Positions 11,396 through 23,005 of a DNA stretch of 64,000 bases are shown here, piece after piece; position 1 is the stretch's first letter; every line of letters begins with the position of its first letter. The stretch lies in contig CM027381.1 in assembly GCA_015680905.1 (NCBI GenBank), positions 248,001-312,000 of the forward strand. Reading direction: 5' to 3'. The notes beneath the pieces are model-generated. The model saw nothing but the letters and a program-made list of their open reading frames with translations, was not told the origin of the DNA and searched no databases. The DNA comes from Coptis chinensis. Its lineage: Eukaryota > Streptophyta > Magnoliopsida > Ranunculales > Ranunculaceae. A program made the translations under genes and the position numbers.

Positions 11396-11691
11396 ATTGG
11401 GCTTTGAGAGTAAGCCCAGTGAATCAAGGAGCAAACTCAGATTTTTGAAAGTACTATATTTGCATAACATAAATAATTTCTCATTCAAACCGTCTGGAGA
11501 TACAAAATTATGAGAAATCAACCGATATATAATAATTTAGCACTAAAAAATAAAAATGCAATGCATAAGGGAAATAAATGACATAGTCATTTCTAAACCA
11601 AGGAAATAAACGACTCTTGGGAATCCTCGGGTTGGCGTAAGATGAACCAGTTTTCGTCTTACGCCACGACGAACTTAACTTCGTTTAAGCC

Positions 11692-12845
11692 GACCGTGCG
11701 GAATGTGGCCTATAGATCGTGGCAACCGATCTTGGAATTGCTGCTTTGAGTTGCCATCATCATTCTCTGGAAACGGCCTTGGCGATTTCTCATTTCTTCT
11801 TTGGAAGTCATGCGGGAAGTAAGCATCTCTTCTGGCGAAGAAACATCCCACGCGATACTAGTATTCATGTGCCTCAAGGCGTCCATAGGAGTATTGATTC
11901 GGGCGATGGTATCTTCATTAAAACAAATCGGGGTGGTGAAGGAGGAGGAGGAGGTGCGTTATCATGCTCAATGTCATCTCTAGCTACTTGGGTCCCAGTG
12001 GTCTAAAAACACAAGTCTCAAAAATTCCAAAATTCTCGAAAGACCTTGTTTCAATGAAAGGAGTAGCGGATTTGGAACCCTAAGTTAAGCATAAGCCGAG
12101 TAACAAGTCTGACAAGAGGAGCGACCTATTTGACGCGGTCGTTAGAATATGGCCCAGGAAATGGACCATACAGAAAGTGTTCTTCCTCTCCCTGTAGGAT
12201 CAGGCAGGTGCAAGAAAGTCTTGTTCGCGTCGGGCGTCTTTGAAGTTCAATGGCGTTATGCGCCCGACCCATTAGTGGCGACTAATTGGTTTCGTATGAG
12301 CGAATCTTTGGTACACGCTTGATTCGAGCGGTGTTGTACTCTCCCTCGAGAAGCGTGTCAAACATCAAATCCCTCGTGGTCGGATACTCACAACAATAAC
12401 AGGGTCGGACTATGAGAGTTTATCGAGAATGCATGCGGTATTCAAATCAACTCTAGTGTGAGTTCCAACCCATCCGCCCGTAATCAAAATTCGTCACCCG
12501 AAAACCTCCATTGTTGTAAAATTTCAACACTAAATCTTTAGAGTCTTGAGCTGGAATTGATTGCAATAGATATTCCCACTCTCTACTAGCAATTTCTTCA
12601 TCGAAAAATGGGTGAAACATCCGGAATTGTAGAGATTTGCGAAATTCCTCTCAACTGTAATTAAGCCCGTGCTGCCATAGCGCGGTGTAGAGGATATTTT
12701 GGGGGTGCAAATAGCAAGAGGAGGTGGAGGAGATGGTCTTTGGAGGAAGGGGTTGAATTTGGTGGACTTTGGCCAGCGTCGCGTGGTCGAATTCACCTCT
12801 GCCTAGTCGCGGGTGATGATGGGGGACCAAGATCCGATTTTTGTG
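11692..12845 (-). pseudogene. ATHILA ORF-1/env-region-like protein, decayed
   Basis: Joined across several frameshifts, the minus strand reads EEFRKSLQFRMFHPFFDEE, REWEYLLQSIP, then DLVLKFYNNGGFRVTNF. Further on come PTTRDLMFDTLLEGEYNTAR and NRSLLLSDLLLGLCL, and a polar C-terminus (MDALRHMNTSIAWDVSSPEE) ending at a stop near 11692. The 'W......P.....V..FY.N' pattern is that of the ATHILA ORF-1/putative plant transposon protein family, which Athila elements carry between integrase and 3' LTR. The position downstream of the integrase at 14181 agrees. The N-terminal part is proline-rich. No membrane segment is clear. The assignment is by pattern only. Confidence 0.4.
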
Positions 12846-13545
12846 GGAGAAGAAATGAGAGAGAGGTGGGCCGTGGGTGCCTGTGGCGTGGGCTTTGTAC
12901 CCGGATTTTTTATTTTTGGGTCGGGTCAAAATTTTGGCCCAAGCCCAAATGAATATCAGAAATTCCCTTTATGTCCCGAAATGTTCCGAAATTTCAAATG
13001 TGAAAATTCGATTCGTTTCAACTCCAAATTGAACGGATGAGATATCAAAACGATCGGCATTAAAAATGCCATACACTAGAATATGAAAAAAATCACATTC
13101 AAACAATTTTTTTTTTTTTTTTTTTTTACTAACTTTGGTTTTTATTTATTTACACTTTTATATACAAATGTACAAGTCGAGAAGAACGTGTCAACAACAC
13201 CGAAGTCCAAATAAAACAACACATCAAAAAGCTTAACTTCGGGCAACTTTCATGTCGGCTGCAGGCTTAACCCAATCCAGCTAGGCGTGGCTTATCATTT
13301 ATGTTTTGGGGGCTTAGGGTTCGGGGCGGTACCATCCTTGACCAATGTGCAATGGTCTAATAATAATATTGCCCTTAGTACATATAGTATAGCCTCAAAC
13401 CGCCTCAAAACAGTCACATAGAAAACCGATCGGGGTTGGCTCGGTGGAATCCATTGCCCGTCTGAACTAGGAAATGTCGGTGGTGCATATCACGACTCTC
13501 TTTGGGCACCATCTTTGGGTGCTAATAAAAAAAATGAGTATATAC
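12846..13545. other. 3' noncoding part of Athila 1
   Basis: Contains a 22-base poly(T) near 13110-13130 and sequence such as aaaacgatcggcattaaaaa that resembles LTR or 3' untranslated sequence of related elements. No gene is supported. Confidence 0.35.
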
Positions 13546-13684
13546 ATGTTGAGTCTTTTACGCCGGATCCTCCAAGGCGAATGTGAGTCTTTTAACGTCA
13601 AATCCTCAAGACGAATGTGAGTCTTTTAACGTCAGATCCTCAAGACGATTGTGAGTCTTTTAACGCGTCAGATCCTCAAGGCGA
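13546..13684. repeat. four tandem ~35-bp repeats
   Basis: Four head-to-tail units of 34-36 bp (starting 13546, 13581, 13615 and 13649), each with gtgagtcttttaacg and cctcaaga/ggcga. The second and third differ at one base. They sit between the integrase and the ORF-1 remnant of Athila 1. Confidence 0.9.
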
Positions 13685-14180
13685 TTCCCAACTTGTGGGA
13701 ATAAGCGGACGACGACGAAGTTTATCTGCTGAGCTGGTGTCGACAATAATAATATACCTTATACCGCTCATCTCGGATAGAAGATCAAGACCGGACGAGA
13801 AGGAGTTTGGCAGTTCATACACCACCCCATCCTTTTCGCACGTCGCTTTCGAGCAAAAGTACTACGACCATTACCAATTCGAGATGGGTGAGATTTACAC
13901 CAAATGATGAGTTGGAGTTCGCGAGGAAGAGAATAGAAAAGGGAAGAAAAAGAAGGATTTGAAATTTTTGGTACCCATTGTTTTCCAGGATGCACGTTTG
14001 CTCGATTATCAGAAGACATTTATACTCAGTTCTGAAGTAGAGTTTTGTGGGCTAAGGTTCTGGCGCTTGCAACCACACACTCTAGGGATTTTTAGAAAAG
14101 AAAATAGAAGAGGGCCCGGCTACCCTAATGGCATACTTTTCCTGTTTAAATACATGGAAAGAAGTACACCAGCGAATATA

Positions 14181-15530
14181 TTAGTCTATGTAGACTGGAT
14201 CATTGAGAAGAGTCTCTTCGACATCTGGAGAGCGCAACTCATGATAATGTTTAAGGCGCTGGCCATTTACTTGAAATTCGCTACCATCATTTACGTTTTT
14301 CACAGAGATAGCCCCATAAGGGGTGACAGCAGAGACAGTGAAAGGACCAGACCATCGAGTTTTTAATTTTCCTAGAAAAATGTGTAATCTTAAGTTGTAC
14401 ATCAAAACTTTTTGACCGACTTTGAATTCTTTTCTCAATATGTGTTTGTCATGCACTCTTTTCATGTTGGCTTTATAGGATTTCGAGAGATCATAGGCAT
14501 CACTCCGAATTTCCTCAAGCTCATTTAACTACAATTTTCTCTTTTCTCCTGCCACGTTAGTGTTATAATTGAGGCTTTTGATGGCCCATAGAGCACGGTG
14601 CTCAAGTTCAACCGGCAGATGACAAGGTTTTCCAAAAACGAGGCTATACGGAGACATCCCTATAGGTGTCTTAAAAGCTATTATGTATGCCCACAAGGCA
14701 TCAGATAATCGTAGAGACCAGTCTTTCCTAGATGGATTGACAGTTTTTTCCAAAATGGATTTGATTTCTCGATTAGAGACTTCTACTTGACCATCTGGTT
14801 TGAGGATGATACTGAGTTGCCACTTTGTGCGTGACTCCATATTTCTTTACTAATGATTCAAAAAATTTTATTGCAGAAATGTTTTCCCCCGTCACTAATT
14901 ATAGCTTTTGGAACACCAAATCGAGAGAAAATATTTTCTTTTACGAACAAAACGACTGTTTTATGATCGTTAGCACGACATGCCAATGCCTCAATCCATT
15001 TTGACACATAGTCAACTACTACAAGTATGTATAGGAAGCCATGAGAATTTGGAAATGGACCCATGAAGTCGATGCCCCATATATCAAAGATTTCCACAAT
15101 TAGAATGGGATTTAAGGGCATCATATTGCGTTGAGTAATGCGACCTAACTGCTGGCAGCGATTGCATGCTTTGCAATGCTCATATGCATCTCTAAACAGT
15201 GTTGGCCAATAAAAACCACATTGTAGAACCTTGGCCGCAGTTTTGTTCATGGCAGAATGACCACCACAAGATTGTTCATGGCAGAAGGATAACACATCGT
15301 TGTGTTCCCAGTCGGGAATGCAATGGCGGATTAGTTGGTCTGAACAATACTTGAATAGGTAGGGATCATCCCAGAAATAGAATTTCACAGTGGATAAGAA
15401 CTTTTTCCGGTCATTACGAGACCAAGATAAAGGGACTTCCTCGGTAACTAAGTAATTTACTATGTCTACGTACCAAGGGGCCGAAAAAAATAGAGTACAA
15501 GTGTTCATCCGGAAAGGAATCACGCGGATA
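14181..15530 (-). pseudogene. int: integrase of Athila 1, frameshifted
   Basis: Integrase inserts the cDNA into the genome. The N-terminal zinc module is visible as CHEQSCGGH and CKACNRCQQ. The catalytic core has IDFMGPFP and ISDGGKHF, the two aspartates. After a frameshift near 14850 the glutamate block follows ([16 protein letters not shown]). The C-terminal part reads KVLMYNLRLHIFLGKL, RWSGPFTV and VNGQRLKHYHE, the GPF/Y module. The frame breaks near 14850 (two small indels around HPQT) and at 14520-14530. Confidence 0.85.
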
Positions 15531-16083
15531 GGTTCGGTATCGATTATCAACATCACCGCCAAGTCTTGATAAATGGTCCGCAACCACATTTTTGCTACCT
15601 TTTTATCTCTAATTTCGAGAGTAAACTCTTGCAAAAGGAGAATCCATCGGATCAACCTTTGTTTTGCATCTTTTTAAGCTAATAGATAACGAAGTGCCGC
15701 ATGATCGGTGTAGACAATAGTTGGAGAACCCACTAGGTAAGGACGAAACTTATCTAACGCCACAAGATATACAACGGGCGAAACTCTTTCTCGGTGGTGG
15801 TATAGTTACGTTGAGCTTCATTAAGGGTTTTACTTTCGCATAGTAAATGACAACTGGCTTATCTTCGGCGTTGCCCTAGTATAGCTCCTATAGCATAGTC
15901 GCGTCACACATTAATTCAAAAGGTTTAGACCAATCGGTGGTTGAATTATGGGAGCGGTAGTTAATGCGGTTTTTAATATCTCAAAGGCTTGTTTGCAAAC
16001 TGAAACTGAAATAAAAATGGCATCTTTAAGCGGGGAGATTGGTTAAAGGTCTAGCAATATTTGAGAAATCTTGAATAAATCTC
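15531..16083 (-). pseudogene. RNase H and connection of Athila 1, decayed
   Basis: Only the end (RWILLLQEFTLEIRDKK, about 15655-15600) is open. The preceding part is broken by several small indels but can be followed against the equivalent region of Athila 2 at 50.2-50.6 kb. Confidence 0.6.
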
Positions 16084-17007
16084 TTATAGAAACCACGCGT
16101 GTCCTAAGAATCTTGTGAATGTCTCGAACTGTTTTTTTGGTATAGGAAGTGAAGCAATTTTTTCTATCTTAGCTTTGTCGACTTTGATTCCGTCCTTTGA
16201 AACGATGTGTCCTAAAACTATTCCTTTAGTAACCATGAAATGGCATTTTTCCCAATTAAGAACAAGGTTTTTCTCTTCACAATGTGTAAAGACCTTTCCA
16301 AGATTTGATAGACTGCTATCGAAAGAATCTCCATAAATTGAGAAGTCATCCATGAATACTTCCATAAACCGTTCAACCATATCACTGAAAATATGAAGTA
16401 TGCAGCGTTGGAAAGTACCAGGTGCATTGCAAAGGCCGAAAAGCATTCGTCTATATGCAAATGTACCAAATGGACAGGTGAACGTTGTCTTTTCTTGATC
16501 AGCAGGGTCTATGACTATCTGAAAATAACCTGAATAACCATCAAGAAAACAGTAATAGGTATGACTGGCTAAACGTTCGAGCATCTGATCGATGAATGGA
16601 AGTGGAAAGTGATCCTTACGAGTGACGGCATTAAGTTTGCGATAGTCAATGCATATTCGCCATTTTACTGGGATACGAGCGGAAATGCATTCATCTTTAT
16701 CATTTCGCACAACTGTAATGCCAGATTTCTTTGGAACTACGTGTACAGGACTCACCCAAACACTATCAGAGATAGGGTAAATAATACCCGCATCTAGTAA
16801 TTTTAACACTTCCTCTCGGACCACATCTTTCATGGTAGGGTTTAGGCGACGCTGTGGTTCACGCGACGTCTTAGCATTTTCTTCGAGGTGTATGCAATGG
16901 GTGCACACATTAGGTTCAATGCCTTTAATGTCATCGAGGGACCATCCAATAGCAGAACGATGTTGTTGAATGACATTAATTAAACGAGCTTCCTGATTAT
17001 CAGTCAA
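16084..17007 (-). pseudogene. rt: reverse transcriptase of Athila 1, domain largely open
   Basis: A 307-codon open frame with the full palm order: HLEENAKTSREPQRRLNP, AGIIYPISDSVWVSPVHVV, then CIDYRKLNAVTRKDHFPLPF. FLDGYSGYFQI, CPFGTFAYRRMLFGLCNAPG and the catalytic FMDDFSIYGDS (about residues 215-225) follow, then VLGHIVSKDGI. The DD pair of the YMDD-type box is present. Sequence style (CTHCIHLEE, FIDQMLERL) is that of the Athila lineage. It is by far the best preserved part of this element. The flanking protease and RNase H are broken. Confidence 0.9.
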
Positions 17008-18131
17008 TTGTGAAGAAATAATAAGCTGCGGGTGGCGACCATCGGCATCAAGTCAGCGTATTTTAATTCGAAGGAAGAGGTTTTAATTCAGGGGTGGGCT
17101 GAGTGGGTATTAAAGATTCTTGAGGAAAGTCATCATCCATGTAGTAAACAGATTGATAATCATCCAAGTTACTTGACATCCTTTGTTGTAGGGTAAAATA
17201 ATGGTAACCGACTCTAATAACTCATTTACTTCTTGTGTATAATCATCGCCCTCAAACTCAGATTAAGCTAAAGGAAAGAAATTGGTACACTTCATCTTCG
17301 GAAAAGAGTTTGTGAAATACTCTTTTGCGGAATGTTGTCAACCCCGTTGACCTCACCATCAATGTCGGGGCTCGGAAGTTGTTTCATCAACTTGAACACA
17401 TTCACCTCGACCGAAAAGATTTCGAAGGACATGGTCATGGAACCATCTCTACAAGTTAATAAGAGCATTAGCGATTGGCGAGGAACGGACGTCCTAAGAT
17501 GATAGGAATGGAATCACATGCAACTTCACGTATCCAAAATAACAAAGTCTACGGGATAAAAGAAATCTTGAACTTTTACAAGGGCGTTTTCCACAATTCC
17601 TTTTGGATACTTTATGGAACGATCGGGCTAACGTAGAGTCATGGTGGTAGGTTTGAGCTCATGAAGACCTAGTTATTTAAATAAATAATATGGAAGTAAG
17701 TTCACACTAGCTCCTAGGTCTAGTAGTGCAAGATGGCCCGTGTATTTGTCACCTAAGGTGCATGGAACCGATTGGTCTACCGGGGTCCTTGTATTTTACT
17801 ATACCATTGTGTTGGTGATGGAGGGAAACCGCTTGATGAGGAACGTTTGTTGAGGAACATTAGTTCTCCTTTTTGTGGTGCACATATCTTTCAGAAATTT
17901 TGCATGTTTTGGTAATAGTTTTAAAGGCATCGAGAAAAGGTAAGTTGATTGTTAAATTTTGAAAAGTCTCTCGAATTTCAAAGCAAAATTCTCATCAGGT
18001 TTATTCTTTGCCAAAGCGTCGCGAAAAGCGGTGCCTTAGGTATGAATTTGGCAAAGGGGTCTACTTGCTTGTTTCCTACATTCGGAGGTGTTGACTTTGT
18101 TGGATCCGGGGAATCTTCCGTAGGTTCATTA
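17008..18131 (-). pseudogene. protease region of Athila 1, decayed
   Basis: The aspartic protease signature appears as LLDLGASVNLLPY (near 17700), the D-L-G-A form common in plant Ty3/gypsy elements. The closing motif PIILGRPFLA lies near 17490. Frame changes and stops separate the two, and the linker to reverse transcriptase is degenerate. Confidence 0.65.
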
Positions 18132-19670
18132 TTAGAAATAGATTCCTTGGAACCCTCTTTTCCTTTGGTTGATCATCGGTATATGTATCCGATTGTCTCT
18201 GCTTTTTCCAGATCGTAGAGTAGTGATTGCATGCACCTCACCTTGGTTGGGGGTGCTTGTACCGAGGGCATTGGTGAGTTCAAAGGTCGTGGTTTTTGGT
18301 TTAGGGTTTGGAACCGCTTGTGCAGGAAACACGCCTTTTCGACTCTTTTCTTGCGCCAATTGCTGAAGTGATTGTTGCATAGGCGTTAAAATTTGAGATT
18401 TGTTGGTTCATGTAAGCCAAGAAAGTCTCATTTGTCCTATCCATAATGGTTGGCGCAGGTTGTGCAACGGTGTAGTAGTTCTCGATTATTGCTTAGAAGT
18501 TGTTGATTATAGTTGGGATCTGGATTATTTGGCGGAACAAGGCTGCATTTGGTTTGATAGTTAGCATTGGAATTATTTTGAAATTGATGACCTTGTTGGT
18601 ATTGTTGATTATTTCCTTGGCGGTATGGAATAAAATTGTTGGTAGGTCGAGCAGGTGGATTAGCGAAACCTGGAGGAGCCCCCATTTGTTGGTTATTTTG
18701 GCGCCAAGCGAAATTCGGATGTTGTCTCCACGGTGTATTGGGAATGTTGAATGCACATGCCTCCTCCGATTGTTGAGTAGGGGAAGCATACAACAAGGGA
18801 CAATATGCATCAGGATGGTCAGGACTAAGACAAAGGACACAAGGGGCGGTGTCAACATTCATGACTGGTTTTGGTAGTTGATCGTTTACTTGAACTGCAA
18901 GGGCATCTACTTTTTTAGTTAGGGATTCTATCAAATTTTTTATTTCGGGATCGGGTTTTACCTCAAAAATAGATGTGGCCTTTGTAACATTGTCCTTTGA
19001 TGACCGAGACGACTCAGTGTTACCCCAGTGTGTACCTTTTTTCGCTTGTTTTTCAAGAAAAGTATAAGCTTCGGTAGCTCCTTTGTCCATGAAGCAACCG
19101 CCGTTCATTATATCAAGAGTTTCTTTTTGATGATCAGAAAGACCATTAAAGAATGAACGAACAAGGACAGCTTTGTCCAGTTGGTGATGAGGACATTCTA
19201 ACAGAAGATCATAAAAACGACTCCATGCTTCTGTAAAGGATTCATGAGGATTTTGACGAAAGAATTGAATTTTCTGAAGCATTTCAATTGTTTTCTTCTG
19301 AGTGTAAAATTGAAGCATGAAAGCTTGAACTAGTTTATTCCATGTATCTATGGACTGTGGTTGTTGTCCTGCTAGCCAGATTGACGCTTTTTCCGCTAAA
19401 GTGAATGGAAACGATCGAAGCAAGAGTTGTTCCTTAGAGGCTCTTTGGATGGTGAAATGTTGTTGCCACTTGTTGAAGCCTCACGAAGATGATTGTAAGG
19501 TTTTTTCGTGCTCCAAACCATGATATATAGGTAAACAAACTGAAAACGTTTGGTGGGATATGAAAATCACCGATAATGTCCTCAAGTTTGATGCAAGAAG
19601 AAGGTCATTCTGTAATGCAAAGATAGAAATCCGAGAGGGCTTCTCTCTTTGGTGGAGGATCGTCGGCCAT
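18132..19670 (-). pseudogene. gag: gag of Athila 1, frameshifted near its start
   Basis: The ATG at 19670 gives MADDPPPKREALSDFY before a frameshift. The main open frame (19423-18437) holds the capsid core (PFTLAEKASIWLAGQQPQSI, CPHHQLDKAVLVRSFFNGLS) and a CCHC zinc knuckle (CVLCLSPDHPDAYC). A Gln/Asn/Pro-rich tail follows. A further piece (18380-18132) contains HAITTLRSGK, the conserved gag-protease junction motif of Athila elements. Gag forms the virus-like particle and binds the RNA. Confidence 0.85.
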
Positions 19671-21531
19671 AATGACAGAAGTTGATGGCTTACGAAGGAT
19701 TGTGATGAAGGTAATTAGCGAAGAAGAACAATTTTTAGGTGAGAGCTTACGCAATTGCTTATCGTATTTTTTCGACGATAGGTATGTTCAATTTCTTTAG
19801 TGGAACCAGACCTTAATCTCATGCAAGCATAAAATTAGATCTAACTTATAGAAGGAATTTAGTAGGACTCGAATTTTATTATTATCTTAAGCATTAGAGT
19901 TTAACAACATATGCCTAAGCTGCCGCTAACGAAGCTTGGTGAAGCTAGGAATACGTGTGCATAAACCAAAACGGCCCCGGTCACAAGAGAGATATGAGGG
20001 AGGCTTTCCGTGCAAGCACGGTTCTAATTAAGTAACCTCAATCTTTCAAGTTTCCTAGACACCATCGGAATATGATTAAGATTTATGGAATTAAAATTTA
20101 TGCAAAGGCGGTATTAATTTTAATTTAATTTATTAAATTATTAAATTATTAAATTATTAAATTATTTTTATTTTTATTTATTTTTATTTTTATTTTTATT
20201 TTTTTTTATTTTTATATATTTTTTTTTTTTTTTTCTTAAGATTTATGCAAGGGTGAAAATACAAACATGCAAATACAATCCATCGATACAATACTAGGTG
20301 CAAGTAGCATGTGAAGGTATTTCTACTCATAATGTATAGCTATAATGATAGGCAAGCTTGTGTCATCGATAAATATTTCCATACGCATGGGCAAATATAC
20401 ATCGGTAATATGTATATGTACGCTTAATTTGTAAATCGATATTACGTAAACGATATCAACGATAGAATGTGCAAATTTGAATCACTCATATGTATCTAAA
20501 TACATAAGCATGGATATAGTATACATAATGCCAGATAAATACGACAAAACTAAACATGCAAGGTATTATACATAAACTAAAATACGACTCTTGTATTGCA
20601 TAATAATTCGATTTCGACAATACTCATTGAGATTGCGAATGTCATATAGAGAGCAGTTTTACCCCGTAGGATTTAGAAACAACTTACCCAACTCAGATTT
20701 TAACCCTCGTTGGAATGTTCTCCTCTTTCTTGACAAAATCGACTTATTAGACAATACCATGTACGTATACATAGATAAATATTAAACATGTAACAAGAAA
20801 CATTTATACATAGAAAGACATATACCCATGCAAAACAGTACCATTAATATGTAAATATACATTAATATGCAATTCATGTCCGTATAGTCGTATATAAATA
20901 TTTACCGGTGCACGAACTTGATTCATGCATAATTCTAGGCTAAAACTTAAATAATAATCCATAAATTTTTCCTAATACTATATACATGGCATACATGCAG
21001 AAAAAAACATAAAAAAATTATTATAATACTGAAAATTTGGAACCTCAGAAGCTTCCGCTTTTTCACTTTTGTGAACTCAAAACAAATGTTTCAATTGCCG
21101 ACGCTAGCGATTAATCCCAAAGGATTATCGAATTTTTTTTCAGGTACTGGGCCAGATATTTAGGCCTGGAAATGGATCAAGGTAGATAAGGAGATGCTGG
21201 TGGTTGAACAGGAGCAACAACTGAAGAAATTCACCCGCAGACGCGGGTCCCACTCGCGCACGCGACTCCACACTCCAAGACGCTTGTCCAGTAATTCAGA
21301 ATACTTTCAAATTTTCTTAGAAGTCTTATAATCGCCTGTATTTATCATTCCCAGCCCTAACTTTGGTACCTGGAAGTGGAACAAAAAATCCGTGAGCTTT
21401 GTGTCTCATTATGAGGGTAAAAATACGAATTTGAACAAAAAAAATGTAAACGAACGAAAAGGAAAGGAAAGAAGAGAATGGGGGGTCCCCTTGATGCAAC
21501 TTCCGATCTGTAGCACAAGTTCTATGGCTTT
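19671..21531 (-). other. leader of Athila 1
   Basis: About 1.9 kb between primer-binding site and gag, with no supported gene. It includes low-complexity A/T sequence (20115-20235, attatta and tttttattt repeats). Confidence 0.6.
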
Positions 21532-21549
21532 AGAACAGCAACGGCGCCA
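21532..21549 (-). promoter_or_regulatory. primer-binding site of Athila 1
   Basis: The minus strand reads TGGCGCCGTTGC followed by diverged bases. The first 12 bases match the tRNA-Asp-type site, two bases from the LTR end. Confidence 0.65.
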
Positions 21550-21551
21550 TT

Positions 21552-23005
21552 TGATATATGCTTGTTTACTACTACTTAGAGGTTTGAACTCTCTAAATTG
21601 ATGCAAAAGCACTCAAAGTTCCTTACTCACGATCTTCATTTCGTAGAGTTGGAATAAGGATTCGATCTAACCTAAAGTTTTAGAACAACTACAAATTGGA
21701 TGTTACAATAAAGGGAACTAAGGAGTAAGGTTATAATATTGATGCTAGGTTTTCCTTCCTACACAAACATTAAGAAAGACATTAAAGTTTGAAAACATGC
21801 ACTTAATACCAAAATAGAGATTTGAAAGAAAAGGTGGAGAGTTAATCCTACTAATGTAAAACTATCAATAGTTGTTGATTTGAAAAAGGTTATTTGATCC
21901 TTCCTAGACTCATAGACAAGCCCCTAATGGAAGAAAAGATTTGATCCCTAGCATGTATGGCTCACTTAAGAGCTCACACATGCTAGCAAGTGGAACTAAG
22001 CAATGACTTATCTCTAAGCTCATTGCTTTGATTCCTAACTAGACACTACACCAACTATCATTTTGGGATAGGGTGTAGAGCTAGTTGTTTTTCCTAACAA
22101 CCTACCAAACCAACAAAAATTGATTTACCCTCACATGAGTTGGATTAACTCCCCAAAAGGAAGTTAGCTCATGATCCTTGGGACAAGGATTTATAAACTA
22201 AAAAAAAAAAAAAAAGAGAGAGGAGAAAGCTAAACAATCAAACTCACTTCTATTTATTTTCTAGAAGAAAATAAGTGTTTCCTCCATTAAAACTATTACA
22301 AGCTTTTTTTTTTTATAAAAACTAAAACTAACTTATCATTTTTTTTCACTAAGGAACTAAAATAATGCCATGTAAGGAAAATAAGTCAAGGGAGTAAATG
22401 GAGTGTCCCCACCCTTGTCTAATTTCTTCTCCATTTGAGAGAAATCTCATTTCCTCCCCGTGAATCATCAAACCACATTAATTCATTTTTATCCACCACA
22501 TTTAAACAAAGTGACACCTTGCCTTTTTTTCACTATTAACACCTAATCTAATTTATTACATGCAAGGTGTCAGCTTTGCACCAATAATTTGTTATTTTTG
22601 TCTTGACATGCTCCATGATTGATGACTCATCCAATCTTGTGGCCCCAAGATAGTGGGTCCATGTGCGATCGATGGCGGTCCGATATTTTGGGCAGTTTTA
22701 CAACTTCCCGCCTATGCATAGAGTTCATCGTCCTGATTGTCTGAGCAGCTCTCTTGTCGCGATTCGAGTCCCGGGTTCGAGAGGTAGGAGCTTTGGAAGT
22801 TTGATGCTTCGTATGCGGATTGGAAGAATTCATATATACGCCGTTCCTCGTATGCGTTATCGCGAGGTTTAACCAATATTTCCATGTTTACCGCAAATAC
22901 CTGCAAAAGTATGAAAACATATTTATTTCATGATTATTAAATACATAATTAATCAAATTTATATGTCTCAATGGGGTTTCATAATACACTTTTGGGTGCT
23001 TATCA
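21552..23005 (-). repeat. 5' LTR of Athila 1
   Basis: On the minus strand it starts TGATAAGCACCCAAAAGTG and ends CAAGCATATATCA, next to the primer-binding site. It is 1454 bp long. It shares a ~200-bp block (near 21900-22130) and its opening with the LTR at 9681, in inverted orientation. Confidence 0.8.

Larger units (their letters stand above)
11692..23005 (-). mobile_element. Athila-like retrotransposon 1, nested in the CACTA, left end lost
   Basis: Minus-strand order is 5' LTR (23005-21552), primer-binding site, leader, gag (19670-18132), protease (~17.7 kb), reverse transcriptase (17007-16084), RNase H, integrase (15530-14181), then an ORF-1-like remnant (12.8-11.7 kb). No minus-oriented 3' LTR is found to the left. 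Instead an LTR of the same family lies in the opposite orientation at 9681-10952. The insertion cut an open exon of the CACTA TnpA-type gene. The 5 bases outside the LTR at 23006-23010 are cactc, and no partner was found at the left. Confidence 0.75.

Noticed and set aside
11719..12006. Plus-strand frame with Gly-rich end
   Set aside because: The minus strand gives a better protein-like reading with a proper C-terminus, so this is a shadow.
13959..14366. Plus-strand 135-codon frame
   Set aside because: It is the antisense shadow of the Athila 1 integrase C-terminus.
9681..23005. LTRs at 9681 and 21552 as the normal LTR pair of one element
   Set aside because: They are in opposite orientation, differ too much in their last third, and have no shared target duplication.
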